This document shows, one piece after another, positions 34,440-43,520 of a stretch of 64,000 nucleotides of DNA (its first letter is position 1; the number at the start of each line of letters is the position of its first letter). Location of the stretch: the NCBI GenBank assembly GCA_002490725.1, contig DKUN01000007.1:3312-67311 (forward strand). The letters run 5' to 3'. The notes beneath the pieces were generated by a model. It had not been told where the DNA came from and searched no databases. It was given only the letters and a program-made list of their open reading frames with translations. The position numbers were made by a program, and so were the translations under genes. Source of the DNA: Porphyromonadaceae bacterium UBA7203. Its GTDB lineage: Bacteria; Bacteroidota; Bacteroidia; Bacteroidales; Muribaculaceae.

Positions 34440-34895
34440 ATGAAACTGATTCTTATTGAAGATGTCCCCAATCTGGGATACAAGGACGACGTTGTAGAGG
34501 TTAAGTCCGGCTATGGCCGCAACTACCTCATTCCCCAGCGCAAAGCCGTTATCGCTACCGAAAGCGCTCTGAAGGTTCTCGCTGAAAACCAGCGCCAGCG
34601 CGCCCACAAGCTCGCTCAGATCAAGGCCGAAGCCGAAGCTGCCGCCGCAGCTCTCGAAGGCGTGGCTCTGACCATCGCCGCCAAGGTTGCCGAAACCGGC
34701 ACCATCTACGGCGCTGTCAATGCCGCATCGGTTGCCGAAGCCCTCGGCAAACTCGGCCACGAAGTTGACCGCAAGCTCATCAGCCTCAACACCTCAATCA
34801 AGGAAGTAGGCAACTACACCGCCACCATCCGCTTCCACAAAGAGGTTACCGCACAGGTTCCCGTCGCTGTTGTAGCCGAGGTTGCTGAAGCCTGA
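34440..34895 (+). CDS. rplI: 50S ribosomal protein L9
   Basis: 151 residues. The N-terminal L9 motif reads LILIEDVPNLGYKDDVVEVK then GYGRNYLIPQRKA. A long central helix (NQRQRAHKLAQIKAEAEA) joins the C-terminal domain (GTIYGAVNAASVAEALGKLG). An AGGAG-like stretch (TTAGGAGACAATAACTATG) lies ahead of the start, a stronger ribosome binding site than usual here. Last gene of the operon. Confidence 0.97.
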   Translation: MKLILIEDVPNLGYKDDVVEVKSGYGRNYLIPQRKAVIATESALKVLAENQRQRAHKLAQIKAEAEAAAAALEGVALTIAAKVAETGTIYGAVNAASVAEALGKLGHEVDRKLISLNTSIKEVGNYTATIRFHKEVTAQVPVAVVAEVAEA

Positions 34896-34937
34896 GCCCG
34901 CAGCTCAACAACAAACTGACTCTTATCAAAATCAAAT

Positions 34938-34976
34938 GCCTCCGGATGGCCCGCGCCACCCGGAGGCAACTTTTTT
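34938..34976 (+). terminator. Terminator of the rpsF operon
   Basis: Perfect 8-base GC-rich stem (34938-34945 and 34960-34967) followed by six T (34971-34976). Confidence 0.85.
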
Positions 34977-35013
34977 ACAAAAAACTCCTTTATCTCTGAT
35001 TATCAGCATTTTA

Positions 35014-35022
35014 CCCCCCCCC
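35014..35022. repeat. Poly-C tract of nine bases
   Basis: Nine C in a row, 33 bases before the -33 box of the barrel protein gene; homopolymers of this length can change by slippage. Confidence 0.6.
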
Positions 35023-35054
35023 ACGCATTTTCTCCATTATTTATATATTTTTAA

Positions 35055-35085
35055 TTGTGAATTAGTTACAAAATTCATATCTTTG
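35055..35085 (+). promoter_or_regulatory. Promoter of barrel protein paralogue B
   Basis: TTG at 35055-35057 and TATCTTTG at 35078-35085 with 20 bases between. Confidence 0.7.
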
Positions 35086-35123
35086 CCAAATCTTACCAAT
35101 CCTTACACACCATTCACACAATC

Positions 35124-38100
35124 ATGCGAAAACTTATTGCCCTGCTGCTCATGAGCGCTATCGGTTTCGGAGCATCAGCAAAACTGACGCAGTTCGTCTT
35201 ACGCGGCTACGTTGAAAAACAAGATTACTCGAGAAGCGACTGGGACCGCGAATCGGTTGACAGCGTCTACGTAGACTTGTTAAAAAACGACACCATTCCC
35301 GTCGAATTCAAGATGCTTGTCGGCGACGACAAACTGAAAATGGCGACCGACGGCAATCTGCGCTTGATGGTGAAAGGTGGTACGGGCACCTACTCGCTCA
35401 TTCTGACCCGCGACGGCTACGAACCGCTGCGCGAAGAATTCACCGTTGCTTCCGAGGGCCAGGATATCGTTTACCTGCGCGGCCTGTTTATGGAAAAGCG
35501 ACGAGAAAGCTCACTCGACGAAGTCGAAGTCGTCGGCACCGCAATCAAAATGGTGATGAAGGGCGACACGCTGGTCTACGACTCGCGCGCATTCAAACTG
35601 GCCGAAGGCTCGTCGCTCGACGCGCTGGTGCGCCAGCTTCCCGGCGCCCATCTCGAGGACGACGGCTCCATTACCGTCAACGGTAAGAAAATCAAATCGC
35701 TGCTGCTCAACGGCAACGACTTTTTCCAGGGCGACCCCGAAGTGGCCCTCAAGAACCTGCCGGCCTACACTGTCGACAAAATCAAGGTCTACGACAAAGC
35801 GGGCAAGGACGACAAAGTCACCCTCGCCTCCCATAAGCTCAGCGACTCGCCCGAAGACGAGAACATGGTCATGGACGTGACGCTGAAAAAGGAATTCTCG
35901 ATGGCCACCATCTTCAACGTCGAAGGCGGCTACGGACCGGGCATATACACAAGCGATGACCCGAAAAAGTTTGACCACCGATACATTGGCCGTGCCTTCG
36001 TCATCGGCTTTGGCAAAAACTACCGCTGGAGCACCTATGGCAACGTCAACAACATCCGCAACACATCGCGCGCCAGTTCCGACAACAAAGACTGGGGCTA
36101 CAGCTGGTCGCCCGACGGCGAACTCGAAGTGGCAATGGGCGGCCTCGACGTTTTTTATAATCCCGACAAAAAGTGGGAAATCAGCGCTAATATGCTCTAT
36201 ACCGACGAGCAGATTGAAAAACACGACCTCCGCTCCACAACCAGGTTCTATCCGACAGGCAACATCTATCAGCGCACTCGGACAGACCAGAACGAACACC
36301 GCAATCACCTCGAGGGCGACGCCTACATCCACTACTCGGGCGATAACATCTGGTTTTATTTCAACCCGAGAATCGACTGGATGAGAACCAACGGCACATC
36401 GCGATTCTACAGCGCAGACTTTGACCGCAACCCGTTTGAACTGAGCCGGGGAGCCGCTATCGACTCACTCTTCGCACCCGGCACCGGACTGATACCCTCC
36501 GACGATCTGCGCAATTCAGTTACTACAAGCACCTACCGCTCTGTTCAAGGCGACGGGGCAATGTCTCCGAGCCAACTGCGATTCAGCGCCAACCTCTCCT
36601 TTTCCTGGCGTCCGAAAAACGTACGCGGAGCCATGGAGGCATCAGGCTATGTCTCCGACGAACAGAGCTCGAAAAAAACGGGCACACTGTACGACCAGCC
36701 ATATATGGCCGACCCCGCCGTCACTCCGATGCGCCGCGAACAGTGGGCCGACGACGAACGCCGCAACACCTTCGGAATGGCATCCATCGGATACTCGTGG
36801 GATAAGCGCTTCATTTCAGACAAGCATATGCACACTCTCCGCATAGGGCCGAATCTCTCCTGGAAAGTCAACCGTGAGAAACGCGATAACGCTCTGCTCT
36901 ACGAGGTGTTGCTCAACAGCATCGACCCCAAAGACAACCCACTGCCTTCGATGACCGCTCCCGAACACATCAAGCCGCTCATCGACGCCGAAAACACGCT
37001 CAACTACCTGATGCTCTCTAACTCAATCAGCGGTACGGCAGGCATTTCGTTCAATAGCGAACCGACCGCTCCCTCCGACTCGGGCTTGAATCCGTCGTTC
37101 TCAATCGGAGCGTACTATACTCATTCTGCCGAAATGAAACACCTGAGTTACCATAAGCCGCATCTGGCCGACCCGTTCAACTACCACCTCGACCAGACCG
37201 ACCGGACCGATGACTTCAGGGCACGCGCCGGCATAACTTTTAAAAACAAAATAAGATATATATCCATTTTCGGCAACTACTCACTGCGATTGTCACCGGT
37301 CAGCATGATAACAATGCTTCCGACAACCAACTCGTCCGACCCGTTCAACATCTACCTCGGACCGGAAGACGGCATCAAACTCCCCAATCAACGCAACCAC
37401 TCCGCCTATTTGTCTATTTATTACTATGGCAACAAGAACCATCGGAATGCCACAGTCACCGGCGGATATAACCGCACAGACAACGCTACCGCACAGACCA
37501 TGGTGTTCAACCCGGCCACAGGCGTCACTACTCACAGACCTATCAGCGTGAACGGCTCATGGTCAGCCTATTCATCTGCCAACTGCTACATTCCGTTCGG
37601 CCCGCTCGAATGCTGGACAGCCAACGTCTCAGCCAACTATAACTTTTCAAACAACGTTGACTACATATCGTCGGTCGGAGCACCCGAGCGCTCGGTTGTA
37701 CGCACCGACAATGCCGGTGCAACGGCCGGAATTACATATAAGCTGAAAAACGGCACCAGCTTCAGCCTCGGAGGCGGCACCACCTGGCAACACTCTACGT
37801 CGCCGCGCGCCAGCTTCACAACCATCAACGCGTGGAAATCTAACGCATCGGCAGAAATATCCTTCTACCTGCCATGGCAGATTGAAGGCAATACCTCGCT
37901 GCGCGCCGACTTCCGACGCGGCTATGAAGACGCAGCAATGAACACTACCGAATGGATCTGGAATGCCTCGATTCAGAAGACGATTCTCAAAGGCGCCCTG
38001 ACCTTCAAACTCCATGCCGTCGACATTCTCGGCCAGCTATCGACCGTGAACTATTACGTCAACGCCCAGGGCCGCTACGAGTACTGGACCAACTCGCTGC

Positions 38101-38168
38101 CACGTTACGCCATGCTCACCATCAGCTACCGCTTCAACTACACCCCCAACCTCCTTAAGTCTAATTAG
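35124..38168 (+). CDS. Large outer-membrane beta-barrel protein (TonB receptor-like), paralogue B
   Basis: 1014 residues with a signal peptide (MRKLIALLLMSAIGFGASA). A regulatory-like beta domain (LMVKGGTGTYSLILTRDGYEPL) leads to LDEVEVVGTAIKMVMKGDTLVY near 130, a plug-like region (LPGAHLEDDGSITVNGK, LKNLPAYTVDKIKVYDKAG, then VMDVTLKKEFS) and a barrel of about 750 residues ending in LTISYRFNYTP. It is a paralogue of the minus-strand protein at 9972-12950: the shared order is V-x-V-x-x-(T/G)-x-I-K-M, K-G-D-T-L-V-Y, the plug, and the C-terminal NSLPRYA block. Nearby SusD or lipoprotein partners are absent. The ligand is unknown. Confidence 0.85.
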   Translation: MRKLIALLLMSAIGFGASAKLTQFVLRGYVEKQDYSRSDWDRESVDSVYVDLLKNDTIPVEFKMLVGDDKLKMATDGNLRLMVKGGTGTYSLILTRDGYEPLREEFTVASEGQDIVYLRGLFMEKRRESSLDEVEVVGTAIKMVMKGDTLVYDSRAFKLAEGSSLDALVRQLPGAHLEDDGSITVNGKKIKSLLLNGNDFFQGDPEVALKNLPAYTVDKIKVYDKAGKDDKVTLASHKLSDSPEDENMVMDVTLKKEFSMATIFNVEGGYGPGIYTSDDPKKFDHRYIGRAFVIGFGKNYRWSTYGNVNNIRNTSRASSDNKDWGYSWSPDGELEVAMGGLDVFYNPDKKWEISANMLYTDEQIEKHDLRSTTRFYPTGNIYQRTRTDQNEHRNHLEGDAYIHYSGDNIWFYFNPRIDWMRTNGTSRFYSADFDRNPFELSRGAAIDSLFAPGTGLIPSDDLRNSVTTSTYRSVQGDGAMSPSQLRFSANLSFSWRPKNVRGAMEASGYVSDEQSSKKTGTLYDQPYMADPAVTPMRREQWADDERRNTFGMASIGYSWDKRFISDKHMHTLRIGPNLSWKVNREKRDNALLYEVLLNSIDPKDNPLPSMTAPEHIKPLIDAENTLNYLMLSNSISGTAGISFNSEPTAPSDSGLNPSFSIGAYYTHSAEMKHLSYHKPHLADPFNYHLDQTDRTDDFRARAGITFKNKIRYISIFGNYSLRLSPVSMITMLPTTNSSDPFNIYLGPEDGIKLPNQRNHSAYLSIYYYGNKNHRNATVTGGYNRTDNATAQTMVFNPATGVTTHRPISVNGSWSAYSSANCYIPFGPLECWTANVSANYNFSNNVDYISSVGAPERSVVRTDNAGATAGITYKLKNGTSFSLGGGTTWQHSTSPRASFTTINAWKSNASAEISFYLPWQIEGNTSLRADFRRGYEDAAMNTTEWIWNASIQKTILKGALTFKLHAVDILGQLSTVNYYVNAQGRYEYWTNSLPRYAMLTISYRFNYTPNLLKSN

Positions 38169-38200
38169 TAATTAGGAATCGGGACGTTAACATTATTTTA

Positions 38201-38232
38201 TTTGGCCGGTCGGCATTTTTTTGCTATCTTTG
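38201..38232 (+). promoter_or_regulatory. Promoter of ndk
   Basis: TTTG at 38201-38204 and TATCTTTG at 38225-38232 with 20 bases between; leader about 40 bases. Confidence 0.75.
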
Positions 38233-38277
38233 CGGATAGTTAATTACCGAACTCTCAACTCACAAACTTCTAAGAAC

Positions 38278-38742
38278 ATGGAAACTACTCTCGTCATTCT
38301 CAAGCCATCGGCCGTTCTTCACGGACATGTCGGCCCCATTGTCAAGCGCTTTCAGCAGAAGGGGCTGGTTATACGAGGCATGAAAATGATGCAGCTCGAC
38401 GAAAAGATTCTCAACGAACATTACGCCCACCTCGCCGACCGCCCGTTCTTCCCTTCGCTGCTCCATTCAATGATGGCATCGCCCGTTATCGTAATGGCCC
38501 TATGGGGCAAAGACGCCGTCGAAGTGGTGCGCATGATGACCGGCGCCACAAACGGACGCAAGGCCCTGCCCGGCACCATCCGCGGCGACTTCAGCATGAG
38601 CGGACAGGAAAACATTATCCACGCTTCCGACTCCGTTGAAAATGCTGCAATCGAGCTCAAGAGATTCTTCCTTCCCGGCGAAATCTTTGAGTACGTTCCC
38701 TCCTCTATCACCTACACCTACGAACCGGATGAACTCCTTTAA
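38278..38742 (+). CDS. ndk: Nucleoside diphosphate kinase
   Basis: 154 residues from METTLVILKPSAV; a longer upstream frame starts inside the promoter and is rejected. The active-site histidine is H115 in NIIHASDSVENA; other family blocks are ILKPSAV, HYAHLADRPFF and GATNGRKALPGTIRGDF. It moves the terminal phosphate between nucleotides to balance NTP pools. It is somewhat longer than the 140-residue average, with a short C-terminal extension. Confidence 0.97.
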   Translation: METTLVILKPSAVLHGHVGPIVKRFQQKGLVIRGMKMMQLDEKILNEHYAHLADRPFFPSLLHSMMASPVIVMALWGKDAVEVVRMMTGATNGRKALPGTIRGDFSMSGQENIIHASDSVENAAIELKRFFLPGEIFEYVPSSITYTYEPDELL

Positions 38743-38757
38743 ATAATTTGTAATTAG

Positions 38758-38820
38758 CAATTAGTAACTTTCCCTTACGGCAACCGCTTTGCCCTCAAAA
38801 AAATTACTGATTACTAATTG
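38758..38820. repeat. AT-rich inverted repeat downstream of ndk
   Basis: CAATTAGTAA (38758-38767) and TTACTAATTG (38811-38820) are perfect complements. Related TAATTAG copies lie around them and at 38161-38175 before ndk. The loop is 43 bases, so it is not a standard terminator. Confidence 0.45.
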
Positions 38821-38854
38821 ATAATTTCTAATTAAAGAACCATCATTAGCACGA

Positions 38855-39829
38855 ATGACCTCACTCAAATTCCTTATACTCGCGGCTTTCGCTTCTGCTT
38901 CTGCCCTCGTAGCCGGAGCAGAGGAGAAAATAGTGCCCCCCGCAGCACATCAGCAACGCCACTCTGACCTGATTGCAGGCCAGCTCAACATAGGCAACCA
39001 AATCAAAGTCGAAGACACTGAAGCGTTTCTGGGCAACCTCTTCCCCGAAGAAGAAGAGCCCGAAATGGATATCTACACCGAAGGCTGGGACTCACAGGCC
39101 GTTAACTGCTACAACGGAATGTCAGTGCCCGATGAAATGAACATCGACGTCACCAAGTTCCACATGCCCACCGCCCCCACCTACGTCACATCGCCCTACG
39201 GCTACCGCCGCCGCTTTCGCCGCATGCACAAAGGAATAGACCTCAAGGTGCAAATAGGCGACACTATCTATGCCGCTTTCGACGGCCGTGTGCGCATAGT
39301 GCGCAACCAGGGACGCCGCAAAGGCTATGGTCTCTACGTCGTGATTCGCCATAACAACAGGCTCGAAACCGTTTATGGCCACCTGAGCAAGTTTCTTGTG
39401 CAGCCCGACGACTACGTAAAAGCCGGCGACCCGATTGCCCTCGGAGGAAACACCGGACGCTCAACAGGCCCGCACCTCCACTTCGAAACGCGCTATATGG
39501 GCTATGCCATCAACCCCAGCGCCATATTCGACTTTGCCAACCACACGACCCACACCGACCAGTATCTCTTCACCAAGAACACCTATATGAACGCGCGCGA
39601 CTATACGCCCGACGCGGCTGCCTACGCCTCGGCTGAGAATGCTTCGTCATCGAAAAAGAGCAGCGGCACGTCGTCGGCAGGACGCTCGTCATATTACACC
39701 ATCAGGCGCGGCGACACTCTGTCGCGAATAGCCGCACGCCACGGAACGAGCGTTTCCAAGCTCTGTCGGCTCAACGGTCTGTCGACATCCTCGCGCCTCA
39801 CCATCGGCAAGAAAATCAGGCTGAAATAA
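38855..39829 (+). CDS. M23 family peptidase with C-terminal LysM domain
   Basis: 324 residues with a signal peptide (MTSLKFLILAAFASASALVAGA). The LytM/M23 zinc domain (about 105-225) has YRRRFRRMHKGIDLKVQIGD (H-x-x-x-D), VYGHLSKF and PHLHFETRYMG (H-x-H), so the metal ligands are intact. A Ser-rich linker (SSSKKSSGTSSAGRSS) joins a LysM domain at 280-324 (YYTIRRGDTLSRIAARHGTS). It cuts or binds peptidoglycan cross-links in the periplasm. No EnvC/NlpD-type coiled coil is present. Confidence 0.93.
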   Translation: MTSLKFLILAAFASASALVAGAEEKIVPPAAHQQRHSDLIAGQLNIGNQIKVEDTEAFLGNLFPEEEEPEMDIYTEGWDSQAVNCYNGMSVPDEMNIDVTKFHMPTAPTYVTSPYGYRRRFRRMHKGIDLKVQIGDTIYAAFDGRVRIVRNQGRRKGYGLYVVIRHNNRLETVYGHLSKFLVQPDDYVKAGDPIALGGNTGRSTGPHLHFETRYMGYAINPSAIFDFANHTTHTDQYLFTKNTYMNARDYTPDAAAYASAENASSSKKSSGTSSAGRSSYYTIRRGDTLSRIAARHGTSVSKLCRLNGLSTSSRLTIGKKIRLK

Positions 39830-39874
39830 CCGCACCTGCCTGCTTGCCCGATAAAGCTACGAAACAATAGGATT

Positions 39875-39908
39875 CAACGCGCCTCCGTAATCAAAACGGG
39901 GCGCGTTG
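39875..39908. terminator. Bidirectional terminator between convergent genes
   Basis: Nine-base perfect outer stem (39875-39883, 39900-39908) extended by CCGT/ACGG with one bulged base. It lies between the M23 peptidase and the DUF4249 gene. The T tails are weak on both strands. Confidence 0.6.
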
Positions 39909-39924
39909 CTGTTATGCGATGGCA

Positions 39925-40710
39925 TCAGCGCGAAAAGGTGACCGAGGTTTCCGAGGGAGTCGATGCCAGGAAGTAGCCGAGACAGAAGTCGCCCGTAAAG
40001 GTGGTAGGCCCGGCTACCGCATGGGCCGACAGGCGCGTCAGATAGTCATAGACATGTGGAGGAATAGCGGCGACACTGATGGTCAGCACATCGCCGTCGT
40101 CAAGATTGTCTTCGTCGTCAGGGTCGGTCGGATTGCGGCGCGCGGTCATCATCGACAATTCCAGGCGGCCGTCGAGCGCAAAGCGGTCGTCGGCAACTTG
40201 CCAGGCATACACCTCGCCATTGCGGAACACGCGCAGCCAGTAGGCATCGCCGCGCTCAGGCGGGTCATTGACGTAGACCGACAACACCGCCACCTCGTCA
40301 TAGGGCATGCTGATCCAGCTGAAACCGGCCTCGGCAATAGTAGCCCTATGCTGCATGACACACTCCGACACGGCACGGAATCCGCCCGGACGCTCAACCG
40401 CCAGGCTATAGCTCACGCCCGACGTCGGAACGATGGCGGCCGAATAGATGCCGTCTGCTCCGGCCACGAGTTGCTCATCGACCCCGTCGGCCCCTGAAAT
40501 CGTCACCACGGCATCGGTCAGCCGGGTGCGGTTCATCGGCTCATCCATCGGAGTGGTCTGCGTCAGCACAACCGTGGCACCGCCCTCGCCGAGATTAGCC
40601 TCGACCACCAAAACAGGTTCGATGTCGCGGTAATCGAGCTCGAGTTCTTTCTTGCACCCCGCCGTCAGCAACACTATGCCTATGGCCGGCATTATTACGC
40701 GAGTTTTCAT
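39925..40710 (-). CDS. DUF4249 family lipoprotein
   Basis: 261 residues from the ATG at 40710 (MKTRVIMPAIGIVLLTAGCK), which gives a lipobox L-T-A-G-C with Cys near 19; the longer frame has no signal. The family start LELDYRDIEPVLVVEANLG and the Ig-like repeats (VVLTQTTPMDEPMNRTRLTD, VVTISGADG) fit DUF4249, and the ending FTGDFCLGYFLAS is characteristic of it. DUF4249 proteins usually lie just after a TonB-dependent receptor, as here (13-base gap), and take the part of SusD-like partners. The ligand is unknown. Confidence 0.88.
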   Translation of the reverse strand: MKTRVIMPAIGIVLLTAGCKKELELDYRDIEPVLVVEANLGEGGATVVLTQTTPMDEPMNRTRLTDAVVTISGADGVDEQLVAGADGIYSAAIVPTSGVSYSLAVERPGGFRAVSECVMQHRATIAEAGFSWISMPYDEVAVLSVYVNDPPERGDAYWLRVFRNGEVYAWQVADDRFALDGRLELSMMTARRNPTDPDDEDNLDDGDVLTISVAAIPPHVYDYLTRLSAHAVAGPTTFTGDFCLGYFLASTPSETSVTFSR

Positions 40711-40723
40711 TGCAAAGTCGGAA

Positions 40724-42784
40724 TCAGAATTTGAGAGTATAGGAAACAGACGGAAGGATGCCGAAAAGGGCCTGCTGCACGGCGCGCGTACCTGCAGGAT
40801 GCGACGCGTCATCCTCGAAATATACAATAAACGGATTCAGCCGGTTGTAGAGATTATATATGCCGAACGACCACTGATAGGTCAGTTTCGGCCCTGTGTG
40901 GGTGTAGGTGGCCGAAACGTCGAGCCTGTGGGTGGGCGGAGTCTTGTAGGCATTGCGCTCCGAAAAGTAGTAGCACGTAGCGTTGTCAATCTGATACTTG
41001 ACGTCGGGAGCCGTAAGCGGATGGCCCGACGAATAGACCCACGAGCCCGAAACGGTCCACGCTCCGTTGATATCATAGACGGCCACCACCGCAAAGTCAT
41101 GGCGGCGCTCATTGCCTGCATTATACCATCGGCCGCCGTTGATGCCGGGAATGCGGGTGCGGGTGCGCGACAGCGTATATGACGCCCAGCCGGTGAGCCG
41201 CCCCACGTTTTTACGCACCATGAACTCGGCGCCGTAACTGCGGCCGCGGCCGCCGAGAATCAGCGTCTCAAGCGCAATATCCGAAGTCATCGAAAGGCCG
41301 TCGCGATAGTCATAGACGTTACGCATATCCTTATAATAGAGCTCGGCCGACCAGTCCCAGGCGCCTGAGGGTGTCATGCCGTTATAGCCAAGGCTGTATT
41401 GCAGCGAGCGTTCGGGGCTGACGTCGGCCGAGGTCAGGGCATAGCGGTCAAACGGAAAGCTCGTCGAACTCGAGCGGATAGCGTGCAGATTCTGTGTGGC
41501 CGTAAAGAATCCGGCCTTGAGCGAATGGCGTTCCGTAACGGCCCACTTGAGACTCAGACGCGGCTCGGCGTCGAAATATGTGCGCGCCCTGAACTGCGGA
41601 ACCTCACCGCTGAGCGATGTAAACTCGTGAAAGCGCGGCGCCGACAGCGCCGTGAACAGCGACAGACGCACACCGCCCACAACCGAGAAGCTGCGCCCGA
41701 AGTCGCCGGAATATTCTCCCCACAGGGCATTCTGCCATCCGCTGCGCACCTCGCGCTCCATTAGCGACTGATATGACATCTCGCCCGACATGACGCGCAG
41801 CAACTGTGAACGCACGCCGAACTCAAGCGAATGTCGGTCAGCAATCCGCGCGGTAATTTTTTCGTTGACCGAATAGTCGCGGATATACTCGCGAATGGCT
41901 GATTCGGCTTCGTTAAGGCTCATTTCCATGCGGGTGGTGTAGGAGGTCACGGCCGCGACGGTCTGAAAGCGCCAGTGGCGGCCGGCCGTGGCAAGCCAGC
42001 TGAACGAGCCGCCGACGTTGCCCCAGCGCATGCCCATGACCTCCTTGATTGCCATGTTGTCACGCCCGATGAAGAACGACCCGTCGACAATATGGCCGGG
42101 CGCGGCCTGCCAGTGAAGTTTCGCCGTGACGTCATAGAAGTTCATAATCGTGTTGCGATATTGCGGCACGAGATTGAGAAACGCGTCGACATATGAGCGG
42201 CGGGCGGCAACGGCAAAAGAGAGGCGGTCGGTCACAATCGGGCCGGAGGCATTCAACTTGGCGGCCAGAAGGCCTATTGTGCCCGAAGCATGATAGCGCT
42301 CGGGGTCGCCTGAAGCCAGACTGACGTCGAGCGCCGACGAGGTGGCGCCGCCGTAGCAGGCGGGCACAGGCCCCTTAAACAGCGTAGCGCGCGAGAGAGC
42401 ATCGTCGTTAAAGGTCGAAAAAATGCCCATTACGTGCGTCGGGTTATAGAGCGTAATGCCGTCGAGAGTAACGAGGTTCTGCCACGCGGTGCCGCCGCGC
42501 ACCTCGAAGCCGCCGGCACCGTCGCCCTCGGCATGAACGCCGGGCAGCAGGGTTATTGACTTGATGATGTCGCGCTCGCCAAAAATGACGGGAATGGAGG
42601 CGAGCTTTTCAAGTTCGAGCTGCTCAACACCGATACGAGCGCCGGTTACGCGGCGCGAAGCCGACTGACCGGTAACCACAACTTCGTTGAGCCGGCGGTC
42701 GGCGCCAACCGTGTCGGCGGGCTCTGCGGCCCGCACGGCAGGAGCAAACGCGAGCATTAGCAATAAAGCAAGATATCGTGTCAT
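40724..42784 (-). CDS. TonB-dependent receptor, paired with DUF4249
   Basis: 686 residues from the ATG at 42784 (MTRYLALLLMLAFAPAVRA signal peptide). A TonB-box-like stretch LNEVVVTG is followed by a plug domain (IPVIFGERDIIKSITLLPGV, then EGDGAGGFEVRGGTAWQNL and LDGITLYNPTHVMGIFSTF), and a 22-strand-type barrel ending in LPSVSYTLKF. It is shorter than SusC (about 1000) and lacks a carboxypeptidase-like N-domain. It is 27 bases downstream of wecG and 13 bases before the DUF4249 lipoprotein gene, so all may be read as one unit. It imports a large or scarce ligand across the outer membrane, identity unknown. Confidence 0.92.
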   Translation of the reverse strand: MTRYLALLLMLAFAPAVRAAEPADTVGADRRLNEVVVTGQSASRRVTGARIGVEQLELEKLASIPVIFGERDIIKSITLLPGVHAEGDGAGGFEVRGGTAWQNLVTLDGITLYNPTHVMGIFSTFNDDALSRATLFKGPVPACYGGATSSALDVSLASGDPERYHASGTIGLLAAKLNASGPIVTDRLSFAVAARRSYVDAFLNLVPQYRNTIMNFYDVTAKLHWQAAPGHIVDGSFFIGRDNMAIKEVMGMRWGNVGGSFSWLATAGRHWRFQTVAAVTSYTTRMEMSLNEAESAIREYIRDYSVNEKITARIADRHSLEFGVRSQLLRVMSGEMSYQSLMEREVRSGWQNALWGEYSGDFGRSFSVVGGVRLSLFTALSAPRFHEFTSLSGEVPQFRARTYFDAEPRLSLKWAVTERHSLKAGFFTATQNLHAIRSSSTSFPFDRYALTSADVSPERSLQYSLGYNGMTPSGAWDWSAELYYKDMRNVYDYRDGLSMTSDIALETLILGGRGRSYGAEFMVRKNVGRLTGWASYTLSRTRTRIPGINGGRWYNAGNERRHDFAVVAVYDINGAWTVSGSWVYSSGHPLTAPDVKYQIDNATCYYFSERNAYKTPPTHRLDVSATYTHTGPKLTYQWSFGIYNLYNRLNPFIVYFEDDASHPAGTRAVQQALFGILPSVSYTLKF

Positions 42785-42811
42785 AAAAGGCAGCGCATAC
42801 AAGACGGGGGG

Positions 42812-43513
42812 TTACAGCCGATTGGTATAGAGCGCGGCGGCATAGCGCAGATACGGGCCGATACGCCTGATGCGCGTTGGCTGGGCCACAAAGCGCCAGA
42901 GCCATTCACATCCAAGGCGCTGAAGCAGTTTGGGCGCACGCTTAAAGCCTCCCACATATAGGTCAAAACTGCCGCCAAGACCCTGATATACGGCCTGATG
43001 GTGCTGCTTGAGGCGGGCCATCAGCAACTCCTGACGCGGAGAACCCATGGCCACAAACACGAAGTCAGGGCGCGTGCGCTCAAGCTCGGCAGCCAGACGC
43101 TCATCGTCGCCCTCGGCAAAAAAGCCGTTACGATAGCCGGCAATGCGTATGCCGGGATATTCGCGCCTGAGCTTCTCGACCACTGCCTCCACTACCTCCG
43201 TGCGCGACCCCACAAGATAGAATGTGCGGTCTTTATAAAACCGGCCGATAATGCGCAGCCAAAGTTCGCAGCCGGGCGTGCGCACAGCGTTCGTGAACCC
43301 TTTGCGCCGGGCCACTTTCACGGCGCCGGCTCCGTCGCAGTAGCCAATATTGTCGTTAATTACTCTGACCAGTTCGGGCGATGCGTTCATGCACTTTTCG
43401 GCATTTACGGCCACGAGAATGCCTTTGTTTGCATCGGCATAGTCAATCAGACTGTCGAATGAGCCGAACGGATGAACGTTAATGTCGCGGATTCCGAAAA
43501 CCTCTGCTTTCAT
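42812..43513 (-). CDS. wecG: WecG/TagA family glycosyltransferase (GT26), UDP-ManNAcA transferase-like
   Basis: 233 residues from MKAEVFGIRDINVHPFGSF; an upstream ATG at 43552 would overlap wecC more and is less likely. GT26 blocks: VAVNAEKCMNASPELVRVIN, CDGAGAVKVARRKG, PGCELWLRIIG, FYLVGSRTEVVE, PDFVFVAMGSPRQELLM and LGGSFDLYVGGFKRAP. WecG adds ManNAcA to lipid-linked GlcNAc; TagA adds ManNAc. Because wecC, which makes UDP-ManNAcA, lies 8 bases upstream, the ManNAcA role is preferred. Confidence 0.9.
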   Translation of the reverse strand: MKAEVFGIRDINVHPFGSFDSLIDYADANKGILVAVNAEKCMNASPELVRVINDNIGYCDGAGAVKVARRKGFTNAVRTPGCELWLRIIGRFYKDRTFYLVGSRTEVVEAVVEKLRREYPGIRIAGYRNGFFAEGDDERLAAELERTRPDFVFVAMGSPRQELLMARLKQHHQAVYQGLGGSFDLYVGGFKRAPKLLQRLGCEWLWRFVAQPTRIRRIGPYLRYAAALYTNRL

Positions 43514-43520
43514 TGCCCGT

